Source of the DNA: B30-G6 sp964633115
GTDB lineage: Bacteria > Desulfobacterota > Desulfobacteria > Desulfobacterales > B30-G6
Direction of reading: 5' to 3'
Assembly: GCA_964633115.1 (NCBI GenBank)
Contig: CAZWEO010000016.1
Coordinates: forward strand, 3,428 to 67,427
Length of the DNA stretch: 64,000 nucleotides
The notes under the pieces are model-generated. The model was not told where the DNA came from and ran no database searches. It worked only from the letters and a program-made list of their open reading frames with translations. The stretch's first letter is position 1. Every line of letters begins with the position of its first letter. This document shows, piece after piece, positions 7,629-16,124 of this stretch. The position numbers were made by a program, and so were the translations under genes.

Positions 7629-8345
7629 ATGTCAGCAATCGAATATGGTATACATGAAAATGTTGCCCTCATCACTATGAAGAGCGGCGAGAATCGATTT
7701 AATCCGGAATTCTTGGAGGCCTTTTTAAAAACGCTAAATCGAATCGAGCGTAAAACCGATGCAAAAACACTTGTGGTCACATCCGAACATGAAAAGATTT
7801 TTTCCAATGGCATTGATCTGGAATGGCTTGTACCAGTTTTGCAGCAGGGCGACATCAAAACCGCCCAGGCGTTTTTCTACTTATTGAATGATCTTTTCAA
7901 AAGGATTCTCACCTACCCCATGAATACCATCGCCGCTATTAATGGGCATGCTTTTGCTGGTGGCGCCATCTTCTGCTGTGCTTTCGATTTTAGATTCATG
8001 CGCTCGGATAGAGGTTTTTTTTGTTTCCCGGAGGTTGATCTGGGAATCCCTTTTCTGCCGGGCATGAATGCCATCCTGAAAAAAACCATTCCCAGGTATA
8101 AGTTGGAGGAGATGCAATTCACCGGCAGCCGACTAACCGCCTATGAATGCCAAGAGCACCATATAATTACCAAAGCCTGCCAGCTGGCCACATTGATGCA
8201 CGACGTCATGGATTTTGCCAAACCCTTGAATAAGGAACGATCCATCATGAAGGAGTTAAAGGGTCGCCTCAATAATGAAATCGTCCAAATTATTGAAACC
8301 GAGGATCCGGCCTACATTGAGTCGGGAAATTTTAATATCAAATAA
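7629..8345 (+). CDS. Enoyl-CoA hydratase/isomerase family protein
   Basis: A 238-residue crotonase-fold protein. The segment FSNGIDLEWL (about residues 58-67) and the oxyanion-hole region NGHAFAGGAIFCCAFDFRFM (about 105-124) are typical, and FPEVDLGIPFLPGMNAILKKTI resembles the delta3,delta2-enoyl-CoA isomerase branch (ECI-like) more than classical hydratases. It has no clear pair of catalytic glutamates of hydratases, so isomerase or unknown acyl-CoA activity is more likely. A strong terminator overlaps its stop codon. It is transcribed alone and converges on the cdaA gene. Confidence 0.8.
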   Translation: MSAIEYGIHENVALITMKSGENRFNPEFLEAFLKTLNRIERKTDAKTLVVTSEHEKIFSNGIDLEWLVPVLQQGDIKTAQAFFYLLNDLFKRILTYPMNTIAAINGHAFAGGAIFCCAFDFRFMRSDRGFFCFPEVDLGIPFLPGMNAILKKTIPRYKLEEMQFTGSRLTAYECQEHHIITKACQLATLMHDVMDFAKPLNKERSIMKELKGRLNNEIVQIIETEDPAYIESGNFNIK

Positions 8346-8380
8346 GAATTTTTCATGCTCCGCATGGGAAATTCTTATTA
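8341..8380. terminator. Bidirectional terminator between converging genes
   Basis: Near-perfect palindrome: AATAAGAATTT pairs with AAATTCTTATT, inner arms TCATG/CATGG, small loop. It includes the TAA of the enoyl-CoA hydratase gene and abuts the stop of the cdaA fusion at 8378. A/T-rich flanks on both sides fit termination in both directions. Confidence 0.8.
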
Positions 8381-9814
8381 TTGCAGGGCGAGTTTGGGGC
8401 GAATGGTATAGTCTATGGTAAGCCGATCCTTGGAATTCTCAGCCACCCGTAACGACGCCGGTGTAAGCGCAATTTTAACCGTAATACTGCCGGATGCTTT
8501 AAGTGTGTCCAAGGCAACTTTTTCTGTGTACATCGTTGATAACTTTTCTAAGATCTTTCTACCGCCCATCACTTTGATCCGTTCTGGACTTAATATCACA
8601 TTCGCTAGGATCAGGTCTGGGGGGAGCTTTCCAGTCCAATCCACCTGAAGCGGCAGTTCTTTGATTATGGGAACGTCCAGGGTGACATCCACAACCGAGG
8701 GATCGACACCTCGTAATATGATGCCAGGCGGCAGGCTAATGTTCTCGGATGTCAGGGTGTATTCATTCAAACCGACCACGGCCTTGCTTAAGTCGAGGCG
8801 AACCTTAACCTGTTCCGGTCGAATCGACTTGATCAAAGTACCGCCACCGCTTAGATCCAAATTGATACTATTCAGGGAAGATCCGATCAATTCCATATTG
8901 GGATCTCGATTCATATATTCGATGGGAACTTCCATGGTTGTCAAGGTTTCCTGTCCCCTGGAAAAACTAAACCATGTGCCGGCAACAAACAGAAAAATCG
9001 CCATGGCGGCCAAGGCTAAACTCAGCTTTTCTTTTTCCCGCAATCCTTTATAATCACTCGACATTCCGCTGTCGGTACGCAGCAGTTCTTCCAACGCAAG
9101 ATTGTTTTCGATCTCCTTTATATGGTCGCCTTTGACACCCACCACATGGCCAGTCTCTTCGGAAACCAAAACGATAAGTGCATCTGATTTCTCGGCCAAA
9201 CCCAGAGCGGCACGATGGCGAGTGCCATAAGCAGATGGCAAATCACTTCGCCGAGAAAGGGGCAAAATTGCTCCGACCTCTGTGACGCGGTCCCCCTGCA
9301 CGATGGCAGCCCCATCGTGCACCGGGTTGTCAGGCCAGAAAATACTTAGAATCATTTCTTTGGTCAGAACGCCTCGCCAAGGAATCCCGCTTTGGATAAG
9401 CTCTTCCAGGTCATCTTTGCCGGGTATGACCAATAAAGCACCGATACGACGCTGGGCCAACTCATAGACACTACTGGTTATGATTTGTACCGGTGTTTCG
9501 GCAACCTTGTGCGAAAATCCCCATAAAATTGCACCGATATTCTTGGCCTGGAGTACATTGCGGATTTCATTTCTAAATACAATGATGATGATGATTGCAG
9601 CAAACGCAATGATACCTTGCATGGCCCAGCTGGTGACAATCAATCCCATGTAGCCGGCAATGCGTTGAAAAATCCATAGAAAACCGATACCGACGATCAC
9701 GCGGAAAACATTGGTACCCCGAAATAGTACATAGAACCGAAAGAGGAAATAGCTCACAACGAGAATATCGAGGATATCCTGCCAACGAATGTTGGTGAAA
9801 AAAGATGCCAGCAT
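8378..9814 (-). CDS. cdaA: Diadenylate cyclase (CdaA) fused to YbbR/CdaR domains
   Basis: About 478 residues. Three N-terminal membrane helices (to about residue 95) precede the DisA_N/DAC catalytic domain, which contains DGAAIV (about 168-173) and GTRHRAALG (about 199-207), the conserved DGA and RHR motifs that make c-di-AMP from two ATP. A further membrane segment (LSLALAAMAIFLFVAGTWF) follows, then two to three YbbR-like repeats that normally belong to the separate regulator CdaR, here on the outer face of the membrane. ATG 9814 is used; a TTG start at 9826 would add four residues. It lies just downstream of a DUF2914 gene and the phosphatase gene, likely one operon. Confidence 0.9.
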   Translation of the reverse strand: MLASFFTNIRWQDILDILVVSYFLFRFYVLFRGTNVFRVIVGIGFLWIFQRIAGYMGLIVTSWAMQGIIAFAAIIIIIVFRNEIRNVLQAKNIGAILWGFSHKVAETPVQIITSSVYELAQRRIGALLVIPGKDDLEELIQSGIPWRGVLTKEMILSIFWPDNPVHDGAAIVQGDRVTEVGAILPLSRRSDLPSAYGTRHRAALGLAEKSDALIVLVSEETGHVVGVKGDHIKEIENNLALEELLRTDSGMSSDYKGLREKEKLSLALAAMAIFLFVAGTWFSFSRGQETLTTMEVPIEYMNRDPNMELIGSSLNSINLDLSGGGTLIKSIRPEQVKVRLDLSKAVVGLNEYTLTSENISLPPGIILRGVDPSVVDVTLDVPIIKELPLQVDWTGKLPPDLILANVILSPERIKVMGGRKILEKLSTMYTEKVALDTLKASGSITVKIALTPASLRVAENSKDRLTIDYTIRPKLALQ

Positions 9815-9826
9815 ACTTATACCCAA

Positions 9827-10264
9827 TCAATCCGTAACGCTAAATCTCAATGTTTTAATGGTTTCCTTGTTCTTGTCCCGAATCTCCACACGCCATGGGC
9901 CTTTGTCCGCCTCTCTGAGTTGAATGCTGCTAAAGGTGCTCCATTGGGGCATCTTAAGCGTCAAGCGTTTACTGGTCACCAGTCGGTCATTTCGATACCA
10001 GTTGTGGTAAATCATGGTTTTACTGGGAACAATGTCAAAGGATGTAAAACAAAATATCTTACCGATGTCTAAAGAAAATGCCACAGACTGATTAACCGGC
10101 GCATACTCCTTTATACCTTCACACATGGTGGCTTTTTCCAGCGAAAGGGTATGTAGGTTGATGGATACGACCGATGAGGCATTCTCCTGAGCAATTGCAA
10201 CCTGCCACATATGCAAAACAACCCATATAATAAATCCGATTAGGATGATTCGTTTAGGTATCAT
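9827..10264 (-). CDS. DUF2914 domain protein, exported
   Basis: 145 residues with an N-terminal signal peptide (IILIGFIIWVVLHMWQVAIA, cleavage near AQE). The mature part is a DUF2914-type beta domain: CEGIKEYAPVNQSVAFSLDI, then FCFTSFDIVPSKTMIYHNWYRND, and GPWRVEIRDKNKETIKTLRF. The function is unknown; DUF2914 proteins are periplasmic or membrane-associated in deltaproteobacteria. It overlaps the upstream phosphatase gene by 11 bases and ends just before the cdaA fusion, so the three form an operon. Confidence 0.8.
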   Translation of the reverse strand: MIPKRIILIGFIIWVVLHMWQVAIAQENASSVVSINLHTLSLEKATMCEGIKEYAPVNQSVAFSLDIGKIFCFTSFDIVPSKTMIYHNWYRNDRLVTSKRLTLKMPQWSTFSSIQLREADKGPWRVEIRDKNKETIKTLRFSVTD

Positions 10265-10727
10265 TCTGTTCCTTTAAATAAGTATAAACACCCGCTAAAC
10301 AATCATGGATAAGCTGAGCTGATTGACGATAGAGCTTCAAATCAGCGCCAATGGGATCGGGTACGTCGTAGGGTGCCCGAGAACTGTCGAATGCACTTAT
10401 CAAAAAACTCTTTGAGCTAGCCTTACGTTTGAGCGTTCGAATAACCTTTAGATGGTATTGTTCCATTACGAGTATGAGGTTTGCTTTGGAAATCATTTGT
10501 TGAGACAATAATCTAGCCCGATGGGAAGATATGTCAACATCATATTCCTGCATGACCTTGATAGCGAAGTCTGTGGCCCAATTACCATGCAATGCGTCGG
10601 TACCCGCGGACGCTATCACCGCCTTTTCCTGAAAATTATCAGGCAAAAAATGTCTGAGCAGACCTTCAGCCATGGGGCTACGGCAGATATTACCTGTGCA
10701 AACAACTAGGATGTTAACTGATTTCAT
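10254..10727 (-). CDS. Low-molecular-weight protein-tyrosine phosphatase
   Basis: 157 residues, normal length. The catalytic loop CTGNICRS (C-x5-R, residues 10-17) lies at the N-terminus, and the general acid motif appears as YDVPDPIG (about 124-131). These cytosolic enzymes dephosphorylate tyrosine kinases of capsule synthesis or arsenate-like substrates. The context (DUF2914, c-di-AMP synthase) does not fix the partner. It is first gene of a three-gene minus-strand operon, with an 11-base overlap to the DUF2914 gene. Confidence 0.92.
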   Translation of the reverse strand: MKSVNILVVCTGNICRSPMAEGLLRHFLPDNFQEKAVIASAGTDALHGNWATDFAIKVMQEYDVDISSHRARLLSQQMISKANLILVMEQYHLKVIRTLKRKASSKSFLISAFDSSRAPYDVPDPIGADLKLYRQSAQLIHDCLAGVYTYLKEQNDT

Positions 10728-10906
10728 TGGCTCCCAAACGGTTTTTTATTTAATTTTTAACTTTTAATAGTATGTTTTCTTTTACTTGCCGTCAAGGATG
10801 CTTATTGACTTACAGTAAATATTATTGGATAATATTTGCATTATTTTTCATGCGCTACTGTTCGCAAATCTAGTATGCGCAATGAATCCCCGCGAAGAGG
10901 TTTAGT

Positions 10907-11314
10907 ATGGAGAATACAGAAGACTACCTGCATGAAAATGATATTATATTGCACCTGATAAAAAAAATATTAGACATGAGTGCTGCAGAACGACTGGATC
11001 TATTGGAAAAATTAGATGAGCTGCCGGTAAAATATTTAAGTCTGGGCGACCGTGACGGGATTCGGCGGCTCTATGACCAGACCATATCATTTTCTACTCA
11101 TGATCGTAAATATTCTGCTGTGTGCAAGGACATCAGCAATGGTGGCATCTTCATCCAAACCCAGGATGCTTTCCAGTTGGGACAGCTGGTAACCTTGGAT
11201 ATCCCTTTTAGTGCCAAGAATGAGTCGATAAAAATCCCGGCCGAAATTGTGCGTGTTGATACAGAAGGTGTCGGACTCAAATTCTTGAAAAAAGAAAATG
11301 TTACCTACGTATAA
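10907..11314 (+). CDS. PilZ domain protein
   Basis: 135 residues. The N-terminal 50 are helical and unrecognised. The C-terminal half is a PilZ domain: DISNGGIFIQT matches the conserved D/N-x-S-x-x-G motif, and VRVDTEGVGLKFL is the domain end. The usual RxxxR c-di-GMP motif is not clear (RRLYDQT and DRKYSA are partial candidates), so c-di-GMP binding is uncertain. ATG at 10907 follows GAAGAGGTTTAGT. Confidence 0.8.
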   Translation: MENTEDYLHENDIILHLIKKILDMSAAERLDLLEKLDELPVKYLSLGDRDGIRRLYDQTISFSTHDRKYSAVCKDISNGGIFIQTQDAFQLGQLVTLDIPFSAKNESIKIPAEIVRVDTEGVGLKFLKKENVTYV

Positions 11315-11355
11315 ATCCTGATTCTACGCCAGTGGAAACGACCTTCTGAATTCCC

Positions 11356-12555
11356 ATGACCCATCGTGATACCCCCATACCTGCAGCCGAAATCCGGCAT
11401 CGATGTTCGCAGCTACAATTGGCCTTACAAAAAAACAATGTCGACGCCGGAATTATTATCCAACGTGTTGATCTATTGTATTTCTCAGGTACAGCCCAAA
11501 ACGGCGTATTGTATATTCCGGCACATGGTGACCCGCTTCTTTTTATCAAGCGTTATTTCCCAAGGGCTAGAAAAGAATCTCCGCTGGAGCAGATTTTTTC
11601 CATTAAGTCGATTCAAGAATTCCCGAATCTTATAAGTAAACATCACGGCCAACAACCCAAAAGCTTGGGCCTGGAATTCGACGTGATGCCGGTTTCGGAA
11701 TATCAATTTTTCAAGAGACTTTTTCCCTCCCCGAAGTTGGTGGATCTCTCTGCCATCATCCTGGATATTCGCAAGCTCAAATCAACATGGGATATCAAGC
11801 AAATGGAGCGGACAGCTGAGATGTCTGCGCTGACTTTTGACTATATGCGCCAAGTACTTATCCCCGGTATGACTGAGATGGAATTTGCCAGCGCGTTTGA
11901 GGCCTTTGCCAGACAGGCGGGACATGCTGGCCAGTTACGTGTTCGAAATTATCAGACCGAAGGATATCCTTGGCATGTATTAAGTGGACCCAGCGGTGGC
12001 ATGATCGGCGTGCTCGACTCTCCAGCCAGTGGGACAGGTAGCTCACATGCATTTCCTTGTGGTGCCAGCGCACGAAAAATACAGTCACGCGAACCCATTA
12101 TGGTTGATTTCGCATCAGTCCTTAATGGCTATCACATGGATGAGACCCGGATGTTCGCTATCGGAAAAATGCCATCTGAAGCTTATGCTGCCAGCCAGGC
12201 CGCCATTGCAATCCATCAGGAACTCCTAAGGACCATCCGGCCGGGTATGTGCGCCCATGACGTCTATCACCGTTCAGTACAAACAGCCACAGCAATGGGT
12301 TTCAAAGATAGCTATCTGGGTATTCCCGGTCATCAGGTTTCCTTTATTGGACATGGAATTGGACATGAACTCATCGAACCGCCATTTATCGCCCATGGCA
12401 AAGAAGATTTGCTGCTTGCGGGCATGACCATTGCGTTCGAACCAAAATTTGTATTCGCCAATGAATTTGCTGCCGGAATTGAATCCGTATTCCACATTAC
12501 TCAATCCGACGCCCGTCTGATTTCAAAAACACCCGTGGAAATATTTACCCTATGA
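11356..12555 (+). CDS. M24 family metallopeptidase (Xaa-Pro aminopeptidase type)
   Basis: 399 residues with a creatinase-like N-terminal domain (1-130) and a pita-bread catalytic domain. Metal ligands are visible in order: MVDFASVLNGYHMDETRMF (two Asp), GHGIGHELIEPP (His), AFEPKF (Glu) and GIESVFHIT (Glu). It probably removes N-terminal residues before proline. A radical SAM gene follows after 10 bases, so the two are co-transcribed. Start ATG 11356 lies 42 bases after the PilZ stop. Confidence 0.88.
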   Translation: MTHRDTPIPAAEIRHRCSQLQLALQKNNVDAGIIIQRVDLLYFSGTAQNGVLYIPAHGDPLLFIKRYFPRARKESPLEQIFSIKSIQEFPNLISKHHGQQPKSLGLEFDVMPVSEYQFFKRLFPSPKLVDLSAIILDIRKLKSTWDIKQMERTAEMSALTFDYMRQVLIPGMTEMEFASAFEAFARQAGHAGQLRVRNYQTEGYPWHVLSGPSGGMIGVLDSPASGTGSSHAFPCGASARKIQSREPIMVDFASVLNGYHMDETRMFAIGKMPSEAYAASQAAIAIHQELLRTIRPGMCAHDVYHRSVQTATAMGFKDSYLGIPGHQVSFIGHGIGHELIEPPFIAHGKEDLLLAGMTIAFEPKFVFANEFAAGIESVFHITQSDARLISKTPVEIFTL

Positions 12556-12565
12556 GGAAGAATTT

Positions 12566-13723
12566 ATGAACAATCGCCCAACATTTGATCAAGGTCCTAT
12601 TCGGCCGCCAAATGAAGCCCGCAGCCTACTCCTGCGTTTTACCCGAAATTGCCCCTGGAATCAGTGCACGTTTTGTCCGGTTTATAAAAACCGAAAATTC
12701 TCCTTAAGAACTGTGGATGAGATCAAACAGGATATTCTTGCGGCCCGGAAGATTGCGGATGATATTCAGTCTCTGTCACAAGAATTGGGTTATGATGGCA
12801 TTGTCAACGATACCGTCGCCAGTGCGATTTTAAACGACTCGCAGTACCATCACAACTATCACAGTATTGCTACTTGGCTTTATTATGATACCCGAGCCTG
12901 TTTTCTGCAAGATGCTGACAATTTGGTCATGGTGACCAGTGATTTGGTTGAAGTACTTAATTTTTTAAGAAAAACGTTCCCTGAAATCAAGCGGGTGACC
13001 ACCTATTCACGCTCCAGAACTATTATTCGCAAATCGGTTGCATCTCTTACCAAGATCCACAAAGCAGGTTTGGATCGTGTTCACATCGGGTTGGAAACCG
13101 GCTACGATCCTCTTCTCAAGTTAATGAAAAAGGGTGTAACCGCAGCCCAACAAATCGATGCAGGCCAGCGCATCATGGCTGCTGGCATGGACCTATCCGA
13201 ATATATCATGCCTGGCTTGGGTGGTCAGGAAATGTGGCACGAACATGCCGTGGAAACAGCCGAGGCAGTCAATCAAATCAATCCCCACTTTATTAGATTG
13301 CGAAGCCTGCGGGTCCCCGAACGCATTCCGCTTTACCAAAAGTTGCAGGACGGTACCTTTACTTTGCAAACCGATGATATGTTGGCAGAAGAAATTCGTG
13401 TGTTTATTTCCACCTTGGAAAACATCCACAGCACCGTTACCAGTGATCATATTATGAACTTGCTGGAGGAAGTGTCCGGCAAAATGCCGGAAGACAAAGC
13501 GGCCATGCTGGATGTCATTGCTGCTTATCAGAAGCTGTCCGACCAAGACCGTCTGATTTATCGGACAGGTCGCCGGGGTGGTGCTTACCGCTCCATCGCA
13601 GACCTGCAAAATGATCCCGCCACGTACTACAAAATACAGAATTTGATCGCCGAAGTCCGTGAGAAAGAGGGTAAGGCCGGGGTTGAGACCTTAATAACTC
13701 AATTGGCGGATCGGTATATCTGA
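12566..13723 (+). CDS. Radical SAM protein with CX4CX2C cluster motif
   Basis: 385 residues. The iron-sulfur/SAM motif is RNCPWNQCTFCPVY (about residues 28-41), that is C-x4-C-x2-C rather than the classical C-x3-C-x2-C. The next segments (VTTYSRSRTI, GLDRVHIGLETGYDPLLKLMKKG, GLGGQEMWHEHAVETAEAVN) match the TIM-barrel of radical SAM enzymes related to the Elp3/HemN-type group. No B12 domain is visible. The substrate is unknown. It is co-transcribed with the M24 peptidase. Confidence 0.85.
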   Translation: MNNRPTFDQGPIRPPNEARSLLLRFTRNCPWNQCTFCPVYKNRKFSLRTVDEIKQDILAARKIADDIQSLSQELGYDGIVNDTVASAILNDSQYHHNYHSIATWLYYDTRACFLQDADNLVMVTSDLVEVLNFLRKTFPEIKRVTTYSRSRTIIRKSVASLTKIHKAGLDRVHIGLETGYDPLLKLMKKGVTAAQQIDAGQRIMAAGMDLSEYIMPGLGGQEMWHEHAVETAEAVNQINPHFIRLRSLRVPERIPLYQKLQDGTFTLQTDDMLAEEIRVFISTLENIHSTVTSDHIMNLLEEVSGKMPEDKAAMLDVIAAYQKLSDQDRLIYRTGRRGGAYRSIADLQNDPATYYKIQNLIAEVREKEGKAGVETLITQLADRYI

Positions 13724-14128
13724 CTGAAAGGATTCGAGGATTCAAGGGTGCGAGGGTTCAAGGTAGGCCGAAAATCTATCACGTTACATTCTAATTCTAA
13801 CATCGAACATCCAACATTCAACATCGAACTTTGAACCAAAGAACCGCAGTAAAGCTTTGCTGAGCATACTAAATGAACCATTAAATCAGTATATTATTTA
13901 TGCTAAAGAACCGGATGGGTATATTGATTTGCCACTGGTCAAAAAATATTTTTGACCTTGGAAGCTACATATAAGTCCAGGATCCCTAAATCTTATCCCT
14001 TTATCCTTTCATACTGGTTACAATTTGCAGCCTTCGACGTTGAATGTTCGATGTTGGATGTTCGATGTTCAAATAATTTTTTTAGATCAATCCAGAATTA
14101 AACCCCTCAACCCACGCCCCTCAAACCC
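13724..14128. repeat. Gene-free stretch with family B and C repeats
   Basis: Family C units (GGATTCGAGGATTCAAGGGT) occupy 13731-13765, family B units (ATCGAACATCCAACATTCAA) 13797-13835 and the inverse 14034-14072, and CCTCAA/CCC units 14100-14132. Between them a 34-codon frame 13851-13955 (KALLSILNEPLNQYIIYAKE...) might be the end of a lost gene, but it has no start. No intact gene is seen. Confidence 0.7.
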
Positions 14129-14863
14129 TCAATTGGGTGTCGGCTGCACCCACCGGTTTTTGGCGCCGTCATAGAACCATTTATCCGGAAAACCGCTGCG
14201 TTTGAGGAAACTCGGTTCATCAACCCAAGCCATCAAAGATTCGTAGGCCAAATAGATCTTACGGAATGTGGCGTCATCCCCACCCAGATCAGGATGGGTC
14301 GCCCGCGCTCGACGTCGATAGGCTGATTTGATTACCTGTTTTAGCTCTGGCGAAGCTAAGGCCGCCCGGTCCAGCTTTAAATGCACCAGAGCCTTATTAT
14401 TTCCCTTTATGGCAGGTATTCTAATCACATCCGGCTGGATCGATTGGTTGGCGGTTTGCTGTTTGGCTGCTTTTTCCAAGACGAGCCGCGAGGCCAGATA
14501 TTCTCGATTGGTACGTTTCATTTCCCCCCACCAGGCAGTGCCCAAAAGATTGCACAAATCTGAAAAATCCTGGACTGGTTTCCGATCCGATGACCGATTA
14601 AACAGGAAACTAAATATTTTTTTGGAATCCAACGGCAGCACATCCAACACAAGCAGCTCGTCTGTAAAGTAAAAAGTTGCATAGCGTGTATTTAAGGCTG
14701 TTAAAAGACCCGTTCGAATATTTAACTGATGGCGCAGTTTTTGACGGCATGCCACCGAGCAATATTTTCGAGATCCCATATTCTGTCGCTGCCCACAAGA
14801 AAGGCATCCACTACTTCCTTCATCAGCATTAGTTTGCGGCCTAATATGCTCGGAATAATTCAT
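14129..14863 (-). CDS. DnaJ-domain protein with N-terminal zinc finger
   Basis: 244 residues. The N-terminus has CLSCGQRQNMGSRKYCSVAC, a four-cysteine zinc finger (residues 20-39). The C-terminal 75 residues form a J domain: VIKSAYRRRARATHPDLGG contains HPD, followed by DDATFRKIYLAYESLMAW. It would recruit an Hsp70 partner; the zinc finger and the middle segment are not assigned. ATG at 14863 lies upstream of an AT-rich region. It is a stand-alone minus-strand gene among plus-strand neighbours. Confidence 0.8.
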   Translation of the reverse strand: MNYSEHIRPQTNADEGSSGCLSCGQRQNMGSRKYCSVACRQKLRHQLNIRTGLLTALNTRYATFYFTDELLVLDVLPLDSKKIFSFLFNRSSDRKPVQDFSDLCNLLGTAWWGEMKRTNREYLASRLVLEKAAKQQTANQSIQPDVIRIPAIKGNNKALVHLKLDRAALASPELKQVIKSAYRRRARATHPDLGGDDATFRKIYLAYESLMAWVDEPSFLKRSGFPDKWFYDGAKNRWVQPTPN

Positions 14864-14980
14864 CTTATTTTGTTATCATTAAATAATAATTGAAAAATGA
14901 CAGTATTTTATTTATATATCCCCAATAGGTTTGTCTTGCCTTGATGATTATAGGTACTGAAATTATAGGGGATTGTTCAC

Positions 14981-15466
14981 ATGGAAATCATCGATACCAA
15001 TAGCATACTTACATTTTACGCCAATGCCAATGATGATGTCAAAATCACGTGTCCCCAGTGCGGGACCTCCAAAAGGTTTGATGCTGATCAATACGTGACC
15101 GCCAAACGCGGTATTAAAGCCCGATGTAGCTGTGGCCATATATTTCGTTGCGTCATCGAGTTCCGGAAGTCTTACCGTAAATCAGTCGGTTTTGCCGGCG
15201 ACTACCGTAATGTAAAAACCGGCGAATCCGGTAGAATGACCATCGAAAATATTTCACTGGGCGGCATCGATTTTATCAATCTGACGCCGGGCAATCTTAT
15301 CATGAAACATGATATCCTGGAAGTTTCATTTCATTTAGATGACAAAAACCGAACCTTTGTGCAACGAGAAGCAAAAGTAATCGCCTCAAATGATGATTCA
15401 ATCAGCGCGGCTTTTTCCAGATCCCAAATGTATGATAAGGACCTCGGTTTCTACCTACTGCCTTGA
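14981..15466 (+). CDS. Zinc ribbon-PilZ fusion protein
   Basis: 161 residues. The N-terminal part ITCPQCGTSKRF...CSCGHIFRC (about 23-56) is a zinc ribbon. The rest is a PilZ domain (RKSYRKSVGFAGDYR, then GRMTIENISLGGIDF, with RKSYRKSV as candidate RxxxR and NISLGG as the second motif), so c-di-GMP binding is plausible. It is transcribed alone; upstream GATTGTTCAC gives only a weak ribosome site. Confidence 0.8.
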   Translation: MEIIDTNSILTFYANANDDVKITCPQCGTSKRFDADQYVTAKRGIKARCSCGHIFRCVIEFRKSYRKSVGFAGDYRNVKTGESGRMTIENISLGGIDFINLTPGNLIMKHDILEVSFHLDDKNRTFVQREAKVIASNDDSISAAFSRSQMYDKDLGFYLLP

Positions 15467-15635
15467 AACGCTTTTCACGGTGATATGGTCTATGATGTCA
15501 ACAGCGCCGACTTTGTCGGTCACTAATTAAAATTATGCACGCTATAAAACCATTAGGCATATGATTTCGCTATAACGGTTTTAGTATCGGTGTTTCCGAG
15601 TAATCAGTTTACTTCGATCTAGGAGGCCTCATATT

Positions 15636-15950
15636 ATGGCAGAAGTTTTAAAGAAATACCTATTGTACGCTATCCTGATCGGCGTTATCTATGCACTACT
15701 GGGTTATCATTATATCTATACCGGCGGTGAAGGTGTTGACATTATTGATTCGATCCAGATTCTTAAAAAGGAAAAGCTCAATCTCCGCTACACTTTTTTT
15801 AGTATAACCAGCAAAAATCCAGAATATATTTTAAAGATTGATGTGTTACGTGACGCAGGCATCGGTGATATCCTCGTGGATTTTGATTTCATGTCAGAGC
15901 CGCAGAGAGAGAAACTAGAGAATCAATACGATTCTGAAGAAGAGGAGTGA
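15636..15950 (+). CDS. Small single-pass membrane protein, unknown function
   Basis: 104 residues. One membrane segment (YLLYAILIGVIYALLGYHYI, residues 8-27) is followed by a soluble part with an acidic tail (DSEEEE). A strong AGGAGG site lies upstream of ATG 15636. No family recognised. It precedes the PilT-like ATPase gene by 174 bases on the same strand, but no functional link is seen. Confidence 0.7.
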   Translation: MAEVLKKYLLYAILIGVIYALLGYHYIYTGGEGVDIIDSIQILKKEKLNLRYTFFSITSKNPEYILKIDVLRDAGIGDILVDFDFMSEPQREKLENQYDSEEEE

Positions 15951-16124
15951 CGCGCCACGCTAATGTGCGCCGGTCATCTTTATTTAGGTACAATGCTGCC
16001 GTATTTTCTGGATAATTTTAGGGTAAAAAACCCTCACAAGCCCATGAAAATAATGAAGCTATTCATTTCAGCCCACACCAGCAGGGCCTTTGAAATGGTT
16101 TATTAATTAACCCGGGAGACCAAT

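Noticed and set aside
13851..13955. 34-codon frame KALLSILNEPLNQYIIYAKE...
   Set aside because: No start codon, surrounded by repeats; no family recognised. At most a remnant.
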